Notes under the pieces: generated by a model | Database searches by the model: none | The model's input: the letters and a program-made list of their open reading frames with translations, nothing else | What the model was told of the DNA's origin: nothing | Assembly (NCBI RefSeq): GCF_023702635.1 | Contig: NZ_CP098455.1 | Span: 3,348,001-3,412,000 of the forward strand | Length of the DNA: 64,000 bases | Origin: Spongiibacter taiwanensis | Lineage (GTDB): Bacteria; Pseudomonadota; Gammaproteobacteria; Pseudomonadales; Spongiibacteraceae | Reading direction: 5' to 3' | Part shown: positions 24,729-33,851 of the stretch, one piece after another | Numbering within the stretch: position 1 is the first letter of the stretch | Layout of the letters: each line of letters begins with the position of its first letter | Position numbers and translations under genes: made by a program

Positions 24729-27128
24729 ATGAGAAAACGGTATTGGCAGTGGGCGGGACTCACGGTGGCCCTGTACTGGCTAACCGGTGCCTTGTCGCTG
24801 CAGTTGGCCGTGCCGCCCGGATATGCCGTGGGTATCTGGTTGCCCGCCGGCTTTTCTCTCGCCGCACTGCTGATGGGGGGGCGTGGTCTGTGGCCTGCGG
24901 TGGCCATTGGCTCGTTTCTGGTCAATAGCCGCGCCATCGATTTTCTCGGCCCGATAGATCAAGTGTTGGTCGAGGCGTCGATTCCTGCCCTGATTGGTTT
25001 AGGGGCGGCGGCGCAGGCGGCCTTAAGCGTCACCCTGGTACGCCGCTTTATCGCTTACCCCTTGCGTTTGGACGATGTGCGCAGCGTCGGGTTGTTTATC
25101 GCGCTCGCCTGCGGGGTGGGGTGCCTGATCAATGCAAGCCTTGCCACCGGCATACTGATTTATGCTGGCAAACTGTCCCTGGAAAACGCGCTCTTTCACT
25201 GGTTTACCTGGTGGGTGGGTGATGGGTTGGGGGTGATGATCGGCAGTATTCTCGGCTTTGTCTTTTTAGGGCGCCCTGCCGAGCTTTGGTGTAGCCGTCG
25301 CAGCACGGTACTGCCGCTCATGGGGCTGACATGCTGCCTTATCGTGTTTGGCTACCTGATGGTCAGCCGGTGGGAGATCTCACGTCAGCGCGCGGATTTT
25401 GATCGCCATAGCGATCGCTTGCACCAGCAGATTCAGGCGGAGATTGATCGCTATATTGATAGCATTTATAGCCTGCGCGCCTTCTTTCAATCATCAAACC
25501 ACGTTTCCTTCGACGACTTCCAGACCTACGCGGCGGTCATTCGCCGACGCTTGCCCGGGTTTAAAGCCGTTGCGTGGAATATTTGGGTCCCACCGTCCCA
25601 GCGGGGGGAGTATGAGCGGGTGGTGGGAATAGAGACCGGTCTTCCGGTGACGATTTTCAGGCGTGGGCCCCAGGGTGAAAAGTTGCCCTTGAGTAGTGAT
25701 CGGCCTGAGGTGGTGATCCGTTTTATTTCGCCTATGGCGGGCAATACCGCTGCGCTGGGCTACGCGATCAGCTCGGCGGCAGCACCTGAGGATGCGTTGC
25801 ATCGAGCCCGCCAGCAGGGCGGGGCCGCGGCGACCGATCCGGTCAAGCTGATTCAGGAGCCGGAGGATGAGCTTGGAGCGGTGATCTACCTGCCGGTGGG
25901 ACACAGTGCGGGTGAGCAGAACGGCAATTGGGGGTTTGTTGCCGGGGTGTTTCGCTTGGGAGATTTGATCAACGAAGTGTATGCGCCCCTGGCCTTGCCT
26001 GGGGTTGCTGCCAGCGTGTTTAACGGCGCGAGTCAAGCACCAAATGAGGGAGGGCAGTTGCTGTTTTCGTCGATGGCGGCGGCAGATAAAGCGACGGAAG
26101 TGCTGTTTCAGAGTCGCCGAGTGGTCGACTTTGCCGATAAACAGTGGGACCTGTTTATCACTGCGGACCAGCGATTTCTCGCGGGGGCTCGCTCGGTCAT
26201 GCCTTGGGCGGTAATGGCATCGGGCATGCTGTTTACCGGATTGCTCGGCATGTTCGTGCTTGTCGTCACCGGGCAAAAGCACCGCTCTGACGAAGCGGGT
26301 GAGGAGCTGCGGATGATGCTGGGCCGGCTTAACGACGCTCAGTCACAACTGGTCGAGTCGGAAAAGATGGCCTCATTGGGCGGCATGGTGGCCGGCTTTG
26401 CCCATGAGTTGAATACCCCTTTAGGAGTTGTCATCACTGGGGAATCGACTTTGCAGCGGGATCTGGAGGAGTTGCAGGAAAGCTTTCAGGGTAACGCGGA
26501 CCCCGATCGCGTTCGTTTGCTATTGGCGCGAGTCCGTGAGGCTTCGGCCATTGTGCTGGCCAATGCCCAGCGGGCGGGCAGCATGATCAGTAGCTTTAAG
26601 ACGGTGTCGGTGGATCAGTCCACCGGAGAGGAGCGAAACATCTCGCTGGCCAGCTATCTCGATGAGATATTGACCAACTTTTCTCCGGTCTACCGCGGGA
26701 CTCCGCATCAGGTGAAGCTGGATTGCCCGGCGGATTTGCAGATTTGTACCGTGCCGGGCGGACTGACCCAGGTGGTCATTAATATCATTGGTAACAGCCT
26801 GGTGCATGCCTTCCCCGAGGGGCAGGTTGGCGAAGTCTGGATTCGCGTTCGGCCCAGCGGGGAAGGGGTGCAGCTGCTGATTTCTGATAACGGGGTGGGG
26901 ATTGCTCCTGAGGCCGTCAAGCGGATATTTGACCCTTTCTACACGACCCGCCGCGGTGCCGGCGGGACCGGTTTGGGCCTGCATCTGGTCTACAACATTG
27001 TCCGCCAGCAGTTGAAGGGCAGCATTTCGGTGATCAGTAAAGAGGGCGAGGGTGCCACCTTCGATTTGCGCCTGCCACTGGATGTGCGAGCGGTTGGCCG
27101 GGAGGCAACCGCTCCCCCTGTTGGTTAG
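24729..27128 (+). CDS. MASE1-CHASE sensor histidine kinase
   Basis: A 799-residue kinase. The N-terminal MASE1-like block of membrane helices (LTGALSLQLAVPPGYAVGIW, residues 1-215) precedes a CHASE extracytoplasmic sensor (IDSIYSLRAFFQSS, GFKAVAWNIWVP; roughly 220-440). A helix near 490-515, coiled coil and HisKA with H559 (FAHELNTPLG) follow, then an ATPase domain (NIIGNSLVHAF, DNGVGI, GTGLGL). CHASE domains bind small extracellular ligands. The H-box HELNTPLG places it with NtrB/RstB-like HPK4 kinases. ATG 24729 follows CAGGAA. No response regulator is adjacent. The stop codon overlaps that of the convergent CvfB gene. Confidence 0.85.
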   Translation: MRKRYWQWAGLTVALYWLTGALSLQLAVPPGYAVGIWLPAGFSLAALLMGGRGLWPAVAIGSFLVNSRAIDFLGPIDQVLVEASIPALIGLGAAAQAALSVTLVRRFIAYPLRLDDVRSVGLFIALACGVGCLINASLATGILIYAGKLSLENALFHWFTWWVGDGLGVMIGSILGFVFLGRPAELWCSRRSTVLPLMGLTCCLIVFGYLMVSRWEISRQRADFDRHSDRLHQQIQAEIDRYIDSIYSLRAFFQSSNHVSFDDFQTYAAVIRRRLPGFKAVAWNIWVPPSQRGEYERVVGIETGLPVTIFRRGPQGEKLPLSSDRPEVVIRFISPMAGNTAALGYAISSAAAPEDALHRARQQGGAAATDPVKLIQEPEDELGAVIYLPVGHSAGEQNGNWGFVAGVFRLGDLINEVYAPLALPGVAASVFNGASQAPNEGGQLLFSSMAAADKATEVLFQSRRVVDFADKQWDLFITADQRFLAGARSVMPWAVMASGMLFTGLLGMFVLVVTGQKHRSDEAGEELRMMLGRLNDAQSQLVESEKMASLGGMVAGFAHELNTPLGVVITGESTLQRDLEELQESFQGNADPDRVRLLLARVREASAIVLANAQRAGSMISSFKTVSVDQSTGEERNISLASYLDEILTNFSPVYRGTPHQVKLDCPADLQICTVPGGLTQVVINIIGNSLVHAFPEGQVGEVWIRVRPSGEGVQLLISDNGVGIAPEAVKRIFDPFYTTRRGAGGTGLGLHLVYNIVRQQLKGSISVISKEGEGATFDLRLPLDVRAVGREATAPPVG

Positions 27129-27958
27129 CGCAATTTGCGCCGGATGCCGCCGCTTTCAATGGCGATTTCACCTTGCTTGTACAGGCGGCCGATGGCTTGT
27201 TTAAAGGCCTTTTTACTTTGACCAAACAGGCGGTAAATGACTTCTGGAGGGCTTTTGTCACCCAGGGCCAGAAAGCCATCATTATCGTCGAGCATGGCCA
27301 AGATCTGCTGGCTCAAGTCGGGTACTGCGATGCGTTTTGGTGGTGTGAGGGTCAGGTCAATACGCTGGTCAGGTCGGGTTTTCTTTACATAGGCTTGGAC
27401 CGTGTCGCCCCGGCGCAGAGGTTTCAGCAGGTCGCTGTCGTAGAGTAGGCCCCAGCGGCGATGATCAATAACGGCTTTGTAGCCCAGCTCGGTTTTGTTG
27501 CCGACAATCACCGTGACGGGGGTGCCCGCTGGCATTTCTGGACCGATATCGTCGATGAACTCGTCCAGCTTCATTGAGGCGACGAGACGCCCCCGGGGAT
27601 CCTGGTAAATCATCACCAGGACCGATTGGCCCGCTTTTAATGTGCCCACGTGCTCTGCGTAGGGCAGCAGCAGGTCTTTTTCCAGCCCCCAGTCCAGAAA
27701 AGCGCCTGTGTCGTTAACATCAGCGACCCGTAACAGGGCGACCTGGCCAAGCTCCGCGCGGGGCAGCGTGGTGCTGGCGGCGATGCTGCCGTCGGCGTCC
27801 GGGAAGAGGAATACATCCAGGGTCGTGCCGGTTTCCGGTTCCTGGGTCAATTGGCGCCGGGAAATAAAAATTTCACCTAGCGGGCCGCCATCCAGGAGCG
27901 CGCCGGCGCTGGTGATCCGGGTGATGGTCAGGGTGTTACAACGACCGACCTCTGGCAT
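27125..27958 (-). CDS. cvfB: CvfB-type S1 RNA-binding protein
   Basis: A 277-residue cytosolic protein with tandem S1-like OB folds (GQVALLRVADVNDTGAFLDW and the following AGQSVLVMIYQD region) and a C-terminal winged helix (DGFLALGDKSPPEVIYRLF, KQAIGRLYKQGEI). This layout is that of CvfB/YitL proteins, which bind RNA and influence virulence or stress genes in Gram-positives; the role in gammaproteobacteria is poorly known. It ends overlapping the kinase stop. Confidence 0.85.
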   Translation of the reverse strand: MPEVGRCNTLTITRITSAGALLDGGPLGEIFISRRQLTQEPETGTTLDVFLFPDADGSIAASTTLPRAELGQVALLRVADVNDTGAFLDWGLEKDLLLPYAEHVGTLKAGQSVLVMIYQDPRGRLVASMKLDEFIDDIGPEMPAGTPVTVIVGNKTELGYKAVIDHRRWGLLYDSDLLKPLRRGDTVQAYVKKTRPDQRIDLTLTPPKRIAVPDLSQQILAMLDDNDGFLALGDKSPPEVIYRLFGQSKKAFKQAIGRLYKQGEIAIESGGIRRKLR

Positions 27959-28010
27959 GGCGGCGACTCCTCAAGATTGGGTTGCGGCGCACTCTACCTG
28001 ATGCTGGCCC

Positions 28011-29003
28011 CTAGTGGCGACCCTTGACCGCAAACAATTTGCGCCGAACCGATTTACGATAGGCCGCCGGTTGCGTGGCGGCATGTTCCTTAAATAATTT
28101 GCCAAAGTAACTGCTGTCCTGATAGCCGCACTGTTGGCTGATTTCTTCAATGCTCAAGTTGCTGTTTTTCAACAAGTCCTCGGCCAGATCCATTCTCAGT
28201 CGTTGCAGGTAACTCAGCGGGCTTTGGCCGGTGGCCTGACGAAACCGGCGCAGCAGGCTGCGTTCAGTGAGGCCGCTCTGGTCGGTCAGGTCTTTGAGGC
28301 GCAGGCTTTTATTCATGTTGCGTACCAGCCACTCCTGAAGCAGCGCGATGGTTTCATCGCCATGAAGATCGGCGCGGTCAATCCGGTAGGCATTTCTGGC
28401 AAAGGGGCGGCGACTTTCGGGGGAGAACTGCTGGGATACCCGCCTTGCTGTCATTGCACCCCAGTAGCGGTCAATCAGGTGGATTATCAAATCCGCGGCG
28501 GCATTCACGCTGCCGGTGCAATAGAGATTATCAGCTTGGGTGATCAAATAGTCCCGCTGCAGCTGTGCGTCGGGGTAGCGTTGGGCGAAATCCTCAAAGT
28601 AATGCCAGTGGGTTGTGGCTGCTCGCCGGTCGAGCAGGCCGGCTTCACCGAGTAGGTAGCTGCCATTACCTACCGCGCAGAGGTCGCTGCCGGCGGCCGC
28701 CAGGTTGCGCAACCATTGCTGCACGTCTGCATTGGTGGCGGCGCCCAGGTGTGGGTGGCGCCAGCGACTGGGAATGATCACCACATCAAAGTGCATGCTC
28801 GGATCGAACTGGCGGCTCGGTTGTACCGGCAGCCCGCCAGACAGGGTCAAGGGCCCGGGCTCCAGTCCGATAAGCTCGATGCTCAGGCAGGGTTTGCGGG
28901 ACATCAATCGGGAGACGCTGTTGACCGCGTTAAACAGCTCCATCGGCAGGCTGATGCTGGTGGCCAGTGCGTCGTGAAATGCCAAAAGTGAAATTTTTTT
29001 CAT
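28011..29003 (-). CDS. GlxA-type AraC-family regulator (DJ-1/PfpI domain + HTH)
   Basis: A 330-residue regulator. The N-terminal DJ-1/PfpI-like domain (VVIIPSRWRHP; nucleophile-elbow region CAVGNGSYLLGEAGLLDRRAATTHW) joins a C-terminal AraC double helix-turn-helix (LTERSLLRRFRQATGQSPLSYLQRLRM, EEISQQCGYQDSSYFGKLF). The elbow cysteine of DJ-1 enzymes aligns near G-N, so catalysis is unlikely and a ligand-sensing role is more probable. ATG 29003 begins the domain; an in-frame extension upstream is rejected. It diverges from fabY, from which it is separated by about 100 bases, and may regulate it. Confidence 0.85.
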   Translation of the reverse strand: MKKISLLAFHDALATSISLPMELFNAVNSVSRLMSRKPCLSIELIGLEPGPLTLSGGLPVQPSRQFDPSMHFDVVIIPSRWRHPHLGAATNADVQQWLRNLAAAGSDLCAVGNGSYLLGEAGLLDRRAATTHWHYFEDFAQRYPDAQLQRDYLITQADNLYCTGSVNAAADLIIHLIDRYWGAMTARRVSQQFSPESRRPFARNAYRIDRADLHGDETIALLQEWLVRNMNKSLRLKDLTDQSGLTERSLLRRFRQATGQSPLSYLQRLRMDLAEDLLKNSNLSIEEISQQCGYQDSSYFGKLFKEHAATQPAAYRKSVRRKLFAVKGRH

Positions 29004-29104
29004 GTGGCGATAATGCCATATAAATTGGCGGTTATGTAATATCTTTATGAAAAGCCGAGGGCTAGACTCTGCCAGCATAAAGTCAGTGCTTTTAAGGAGT
29101 TGCC

Positions 29105-30979
29105 GTGAGTCGTTTGCCAGTGATTGTCGGGTTTGGTGGAGTTAATTCTGCGGGGCGCAGTTCGTTCCATCATGGCTACCGGCGGCTCGTGATTGATGCC
29201 CTCGATTCCGCAACGGCGGAGCGAACCTACCGCAGTCTGGCGGCATTGATGGGGATCAAGTGCGGAGACGGCGCACTGAGCCAGGAGCAGCGCCAATACA
29301 TTCTCGATCACACCCTGATCCGTCGAATTGAACCGGGTCTGTTTGATGTGGAGAAGGTGGCCTGGAACAAGAAGATGTCCATATCCGGTCAGGAAGGCGA
29401 GTTGTCTTTTGTGACGCGCGCTCGTCAGTTGCCCGATGTGATTCCTGATAACTGGGCGGTGACCGACTTGGGCGGCGGCAAGGTCAAGGTCAGCATTGCC
29501 GAAGGCTGCGATATTCTACTACCGACCCACAAGCACAACGATATCTCCAGCGCAGGCCAGCTGCCGACCGGCTTTGATCCTGGTGCCTGTTATCCGTCGC
29601 GCAGCCACCCTAAAGGCTTGCAAATGGCGATTTACGGCGCCTCCGATGCCCTGCGCTCAATGGGGATCGAGTGGCAGACGGTGATGGATACAGTGCGTCC
29701 TGACCAGATCGGCGTGTATGCCAGTTCGGCGATGGCCCAGCTCGATGAGAACGGGTTTGGCGGATTGCTAGGGGCTCGTAATGATGGCCGTCGAGTCAGT
29801 TCCAAAAACCTGGCTCTGGGCCTGGCCGATATGCCGGGAGATTTTGTCAGCGCCTACGTGCTGGGTAACGTTGGCACCACGGCCCCCAGTCTGGGCGCCT
29901 GTGCCACCTTTTTTTACAACCTGCGCCTGGCAATCAACGATATTAAATCCGGCCACGTTCGCGTCGCCGTGGTGGGGGTGGCCGAGGCCGGTGTTGAGCC
30001 CCGGGTGATGGATGGTTACGGCACGATGGGGGCATTGGCCTCGGATGCCGAGCTATTGAAGCTCGATGCGGCCAAGGGGCTGACCGAGCCGGATTACCGC
30101 CGGGCAAGTCGGCCGTTCAGCAGCAATTGCGGGTTTACTATTGCCGACTCCTCCCAGTTTATCGTGCTGTTTGATGATGCGCTTGCGCTGGAGCTGGGTG
30201 CCCAGGTGCACGGCTCGGTGCCCGAGGTGTTTGTGAATGCCGACGGCTTTAAAAAGTCGATTTCCGGCCCCGGTGTGGGCAACTACTTGACCGTGGCCAA
30301 GGCGCTGGCCTCGGCTGAAGCAATTCTCGGCACGCAGGCGATCCGCCAGCGCAGTTTCGTGCAGGCCCACGGCACCAGTACCCCGCAGAACCGGGTAACC
30401 GAATCGCATATTCTCAATGAGGCGGCCAAGCTGTTCGGAATCGAGAAATGGCCGGTTGGCGCGATTAAGGCCTACCTCGGGCACAGTATTGGCGCGGCGT
30501 CGGGAGACCAGCTGATTGCTAGCCTTGGGGTATGGAAGACCAATATTTTGGCCGGTATTGCGACCATTGATCACATCGCCGATGACGTTCACGACAGCAA
30601 CTTGCAGTTGCAGGCGGCCCATTTGCAACTGGACGGCGATGCTATGGATTTGGCCATTCTCAACTCCAAAGGCTTTGGCGGCAATAACGCGTCAGCGGCG
30701 GTGCTCTCGCCAAATATCAGCGAAAAAATGTTGCGCGGTCGGCACGGCAAGGCGGTCTGGCAGGCCTATTTGGAAAAGCGTGAGGCCGCGATTGCCAAGG
30801 CCGAAGCCTACGACGAGGCCGCCTGTGCCGGGCAGCCCGACGCTATTTACCATTTTGACAACAACGTGATGGGCGGCGACGACGTCAGTATGAATCGGGA
30901 TGAAATTCAGCTGAGCAGCTGGCAGACCCGGGTCGAGCTACCCAAGACATCCCCCTATACCTCCTGGCTAGAGGAGTAA
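29105..30979 (+). CDS. fabY: FabY-type initiating beta-ketoacyl-ACP synthase
   Basis: A 624-residue condensing enzyme. It matches what I know of Pseudomonas aeruginosa FabY, which makes acetoacetyl-ACP and starts fatty-acid synthesis in place of FabH. Catalytic triad: C266 (SLGACATFF), H422 (VQAHGTSTPQNRVTE) and H460 (KAYLGHSIGAASGDQ), the Cys-His-His set of FabB/F-type enzymes. The size, much larger than FabB/F at about 410, and the long N-terminal region are typical. GTG 29105 has AAGGAG five bases upstream. Confidence 0.9.
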   Translation: MSRLPVIVGFGGVNSAGRSSFHHGYRRLVIDALDSATAERTYRSLAALMGIKCGDGALSQEQRQYILDHTLIRRIEPGLFDVEKVAWNKKMSISGQEGELSFVTRARQLPDVIPDNWAVTDLGGGKVKVSIAEGCDILLPTHKHNDISSAGQLPTGFDPGACYPSRSHPKGLQMAIYGASDALRSMGIEWQTVMDTVRPDQIGVYASSAMAQLDENGFGGLLGARNDGRRVSSKNLALGLADMPGDFVSAYVLGNVGTTAPSLGACATFFYNLRLAINDIKSGHVRVAVVGVAEAGVEPRVMDGYGTMGALASDAELLKLDAAKGLTEPDYRRASRPFSSNCGFTIADSSQFIVLFDDALALELGAQVHGSVPEVFVNADGFKKSISGPGVGNYLTVAKALASAEAILGTQAIRQRSFVQAHGTSTPQNRVTESHILNEAAKLFGIEKWPVGAIKAYLGHSIGAASGDQLIASLGVWKTNILAGIATIDHIADDVHDSNLQLQAAHLQLDGDAMDLAILNSKGFGGNNASAAVLSPNISEKMLRGRHGKAVWQAYLEKREAAIAKAEAYDEAACAGQPDAIYHFDNNVMGGDDVSMNRDEIQLSSWQTRVELPKTSPYTSWLEE

Positions 30980-30984
30980 GCGCG

Positions 30985-31000
30985 ACCGGCGCCTGCCGGT
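30985..31000 (+). terminator. Weak terminator after fabY
   Basis: ACCGGC-GCCT-GCCGGT hairpin starting 5 bases after the fabY stop, followed by TTGCTCGGTGTT, a poor T tract. Confidence 0.35.
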
Positions 31001-31096
31001 TGCTCGGTGTTGCGCACTGACGCGGAAATTACGGATGTGCCAACGGGTGGGGCTGTGGCCTACTGAGGGTGAAGTCACGCGGTTCACGAGGCAGGT

Positions 31097-31519
31097 ATGC
31101 GGGAGTTTTTACGTCATCCCAGCGATATTCCCGTCGATGTCAAGATCCTTCGGGAGTCCGAGCTGCGCCTTGCCCAACTGAAAGATGTTGGTGCGGGCGG
31201 GGTTTGTTGTCGTGTCGCCAGACCGATCCGGGAAGGTAGTCAGGTTGAGTTTGCCGTGCCCTCCCTGTGCAGCGGTTTTACAGGCCGCGGCGTGGTGGTG
31301 TGGTGTGAGCCCGCGTCGGAGAATTTCCAGGTGGGTATACAGTTTTTGAGTCGTCGTGACCGTTTTCAGGCCCGGCTCGTGGAACAGCTGAGCCAGATTG
31401 AGCATTTTCGCCGCGAGATGGAGTTGTCTGAAGGACGGTTTATGGATGGCGAGCAGGCCGCCAAAGAATGGATCGCCCGACATGCGGAGGAATTCGATCG
31501 GCAGTTTCCTCTAGGCTGA
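31097..31519 (+). CDS. PilZ-domain protein (possible c-di-GMP effector)
   Basis: A 140-residue cytosolic protein. The PilZ fold occupies residues 1-95, with the RxxxR motif at R2/R6 (REFLRHPSD) and the second motif DVGAGG (30-35), where the usual serine or alanine of D-x-S/A-x-x-G is glycine. A helical tail follows. PilZ proteins bind c-di-GMP and control motility, exopolysaccharide or pili. The altered second motif may weaken binding. An EAL phosphodiesterase gene is in the same window but 29 kb away. The 290 bases after it hold no gene I would defend. Confidence 0.8.
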   Translation: MREFLRHPSDIPVDVKILRESELRLAQLKDVGAGGVCCRVARPIREGSQVEFAVPSLCSGFTGRGVVVWCEPASENFQVGIQFLSRRDRFQARLVEQLSQIEHFRREMELSEGRFMDGEQAAKEWIARHAEEFDRQFPLG

Positions 31520-31809
31520 TTCCCGGCCATCAATCGTTTGTTCCGCTTCTTCCTTGTTGAGGCCCTCGTCGGTCTCCTTCGTTATGTGACCGCTGGACCG
31601 GTTAACCTTTCTTGAATTCATTCTGCGCTTCGTATTTTGCTGGGGTGCAAGTATCGACGCTTGCCGATGGCCTGGTGCGGTGGCGGGGCCAAGACACACT
31701 GCGGCTTTCGTGTTTGAATGTGGCCCGAAAAGCACAAACGCCTTTGATACCCTGACTGCTCGAATGACTTGCTGGTGGGTTCCGCCGCAAGATATAGGAA
31801 TCTAGTGAA

Positions 31810-32376
31810 ATGAATGCCATTGAATTACTGTTGCAGCGTAATTCTGCGCCAAAACTTTGTGATCCCGCTCCCTCTGATGCCCAATTGCAAACCATGTTTG
31901 CGGCGGCCTGCCGCGCGCCGGATCACGCCTGGTTACGCCCGTATCGCTTTCTGGTGGTCAACGGCGATGCCCGACATAAATTGGGTGAGCTCTTTGCTGC
32001 GGCTGCCCTCCGTCGTCAGCCCGGTCTGGACGACGCTGCGTTGGAAAAATTTCGGCGCCAGCCGCTTCGCGCCCCTGTGGTCATCGTGGTCTATGCTCAA
32101 GTCGTGCCCCACGACAAGGTCCCTGCCATCGAACAAAAGCTCACGGTGGGCTGTGCGGCACAAGGCATTTTACTTGCGGCGGAGGCAATGGGCTTTGCCG
32201 GTATCTGGCGTACTGGCGACAACGCTTACGACGAGATGGTGAAGGGCGGTTTGGGCCTGGCGGCGACGGAGGAGATTATCGGCTTCCTGTATCTGGGCAC
32301 TCGAGAGGGTGGCAGAAAATTGTTACCTGAGATAAAAACAACTCACTTTGTAAAGCACTGGGGAACTGGCGAATGA
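31810..32376 (+). CDS. Nitroreductase family protein (YdjA-like)
   Basis: A 188-residue flavoprotein. It has the nitroreductase fold with an N-terminal LLLQRNSAPKLCDPAPS, FMN-contacting CRAPDHAWLRPYRF, and LGTREGG near the C-terminus. This pattern is that of the minimal YdjA subfamily, whose substrates are uncertain. Its stop overlaps the next gene (ATGA), so it forms an operon with the dienoyl-CoA isomerase-like gene and probably the acyltransferase. Confidence 0.85.
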   Translation: MNAIELLLQRNSAPKLCDPAPSDAQLQTMFAAACRAPDHAWLRPYRFLVVNGDARHKLGELFAAAALRRQPGLDDAALEKFRRQPLRAPVVIVVYAQVVPHDKVPAIEQKLTVGCAAQGILLAAEAMGFAGIWRTGDNAYDEMVKGGLGLAATEEIIGFLYLGTREGGRKLLPEIKTTHFVKHWGTGE

Positions 32377-33209
32377 AAACGATAACAACACCAAGCTATG
32401 AGACCATGGCGCTGCGTATGGAGGGGCATGTGGCCTGGTTGGCGCTCAATCGTCCCGACAAAGCGAATGCGCTGAATCCGACGATGTGGCGAGAGATGCA
32501 AGAGGCCTTTGAATGGCTGGATGCGGAGCCCCAGGTGCGGGTCGTGGTGCTGTGTGGTGAAGGTAAGCATTTCTGTGCGGGGATTGACCTGGCGATGTTC
32601 GCCGAGTTGCTGCCCGAGAACCCCGATAGTGAGCTTGACGACGCTCGGGTGGCCGAGCGCTTTCGTCAGATTGTGCTGCGTTTGCAGGGCAATATCACCG
32701 CGATAGAGCGCTGCCGCAAGCCCGTTATCGCCGCAATTCACGGCAGTTGCATCGGTGGCGGGGTTGATCTGATTTCCGCCTGTGACATGCGTTATTGCAG
32801 CGACGGCGCGGTGTTTTCGGTGAAAGAAATCGATTTGGCCATTGTCGCGGATGTGGGCACATTGCAGCGCCTTCCCAAGCTGATTCCCGAGGGCATCATG
32901 CGGGAGCTGGCGTTTACCGGGCGGATGGTAAGTCCTGTCGAGGCCGAGAAAATCGGTCTGGTGAATCGTCGCTTTGACAGTTATCAGGCGTTGATCGAAC
33001 ACGTGAGTGATGTGGCGCAGGACATTGCCCGCAAGTCCCCGCTTGCGATGCGGGGCTGTAAGCAGGCGCTGCTGTTTGTTCGCGATCACGGTATCGATGC
33101 GGCGTTGGATCACGTTGCCACCTGGAACGCGGCGATGCTGAGTCGGGAAGATCTTCACACGGCAATGGGGGCGATGCGCAGCGGCGAACCGCCCTGTTAT
33201 AAGGACTGA
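32373..33209 (+). CDS. Enoyl-CoA hydratase/isomerase family, dienoyl-CoA isomerase-like
   Basis: A 278-residue crotonase-fold enzyme. The oxyanion-hole segment GKHFCAGIDL and the block HGSCIGGGVDLISACD, then SVKEIDLAIVADVGTLQRLP, resemble delta(3,5)-delta(2,4)-dienoyl-CoA isomerase (eukaryotic ECH1), in which a Glu and an Asp in this last segment are the acid/base pair. It would help beta-oxidation of unsaturated acids with odd-numbered double bonds. It overlaps the nitroreductase gene by four bases. Confidence 0.85.
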   Translation: MKTITTPSYETMALRMEGHVAWLALNRPDKANALNPTMWREMQEAFEWLDAEPQVRVVVLCGEGKHFCAGIDLAMFAELLPENPDSELDDARVAERFRQIVLRLQGNITAIERCRKPVIAAIHGSCIGGGVDLISACDMRYCSDGAVFSVKEIDLAIVADVGTLQRLPKLIPEGIMRELAFTGRMVSPVEAEKIGLVNRRFDSYQALIEHVSDVAQDIARKSPLAMRGCKQALLFVRDHGIDAALDHVATWNAAMLSREDLHTAMGAMRSGEPPCYKD

Positions 33210-33240
33210 ACGCCTTTTCGGGTGGAGTAGCAGTACCGAC

Positions 33241-33831
33241 ATGCAAAACAGAACAATCTTTAAAACGCCGGTCGTCAGTGGCTTCTTTCGGCTGCTGTTT
33301 ATGGCAACGACCCGGCTGATAGGCTGGCGGATTGTCGGCATGCGGCCGGAACACAAAAAATGCGTTCTTATCGCGGCGCCGCATACCAGCAACTGGGATT
33401 TTCCCACCATGATGGTGGCGGCGTTTGTGTTGCGCCTGGATATTCACTGGATGGGCAAGGACTCCCTTTTTCCCAAGGGGCCTCTCGGCGCCGTGATGCG
33501 CTGGTTTGGTGGTATTTCCATTGATCGTAGCAAGACCAACAACACGGTCGATCAGATGGTCGAGCAGTATCAGCAGCGTGACGAGCTGTTGGTATTGATT
33601 ACCCCCGAAGGTACCCGCAGCCGAGTGGCCCAATGGAAGGCGGGCTTTTATCACATTGCGGTGGGCGCGGGTGTGCCTATCTATCTGGGGTTTGTCGACA
33701 CCTCTCGACGTGAGGCGGGTGTCGGCGGCATCTTCCACCCCTCGGGTGATTTTGAGGCTGATATCCAGGAAATCTACCGCTTCTATAACCAGAAAACCGG
33801 CTTCAAAGACCGAGATCGGCGCTACAGCTGA
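33241..33831 (+). CDS. PlsC-like lysophospholipid acyltransferase family protein
   Basis: A 196-residue membrane-associated acyltransferase. It carries the H(x)4D catalytic motif HTSNWD and the acceptor motif TPEGTRSR, with a hydrophobic N-terminal segment. At under 200 residues it is a short member of the 1-acylglycerol-3-phosphate acyltransferase superfamily; lipid substrate unknown. It follows the isomerase gene by 31 bases and probably shares its transcript. Confidence 0.8.
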   Translation: MQNRTIFKTPVVSGFFRLLFMATTRLIGWRIVGMRPEHKKCVLIAAPHTSNWDFPTMMVAAFVLRLDIHWMGKDSLFPKGPLGAVMRWFGGISIDRSKTNNTVDQMVEQYQQRDELLVLITPEGTRSRVAQWKAGFYHIAVGAGVPIYLGFVDTSRREAGVGGIFHPSGDFEADIQEIYRFYNQKTGFKDRDRRYS

Positions 33832-33851
33832 CGGGCGCCTGCGCCTCTCGG

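Noticed and set aside
25494-26282. 262-codon minus-strand frame opposite the MASE1-CHASE kinase
   Set aside because: Antisense to a coherent multi-domain protein, with no domain of its own.
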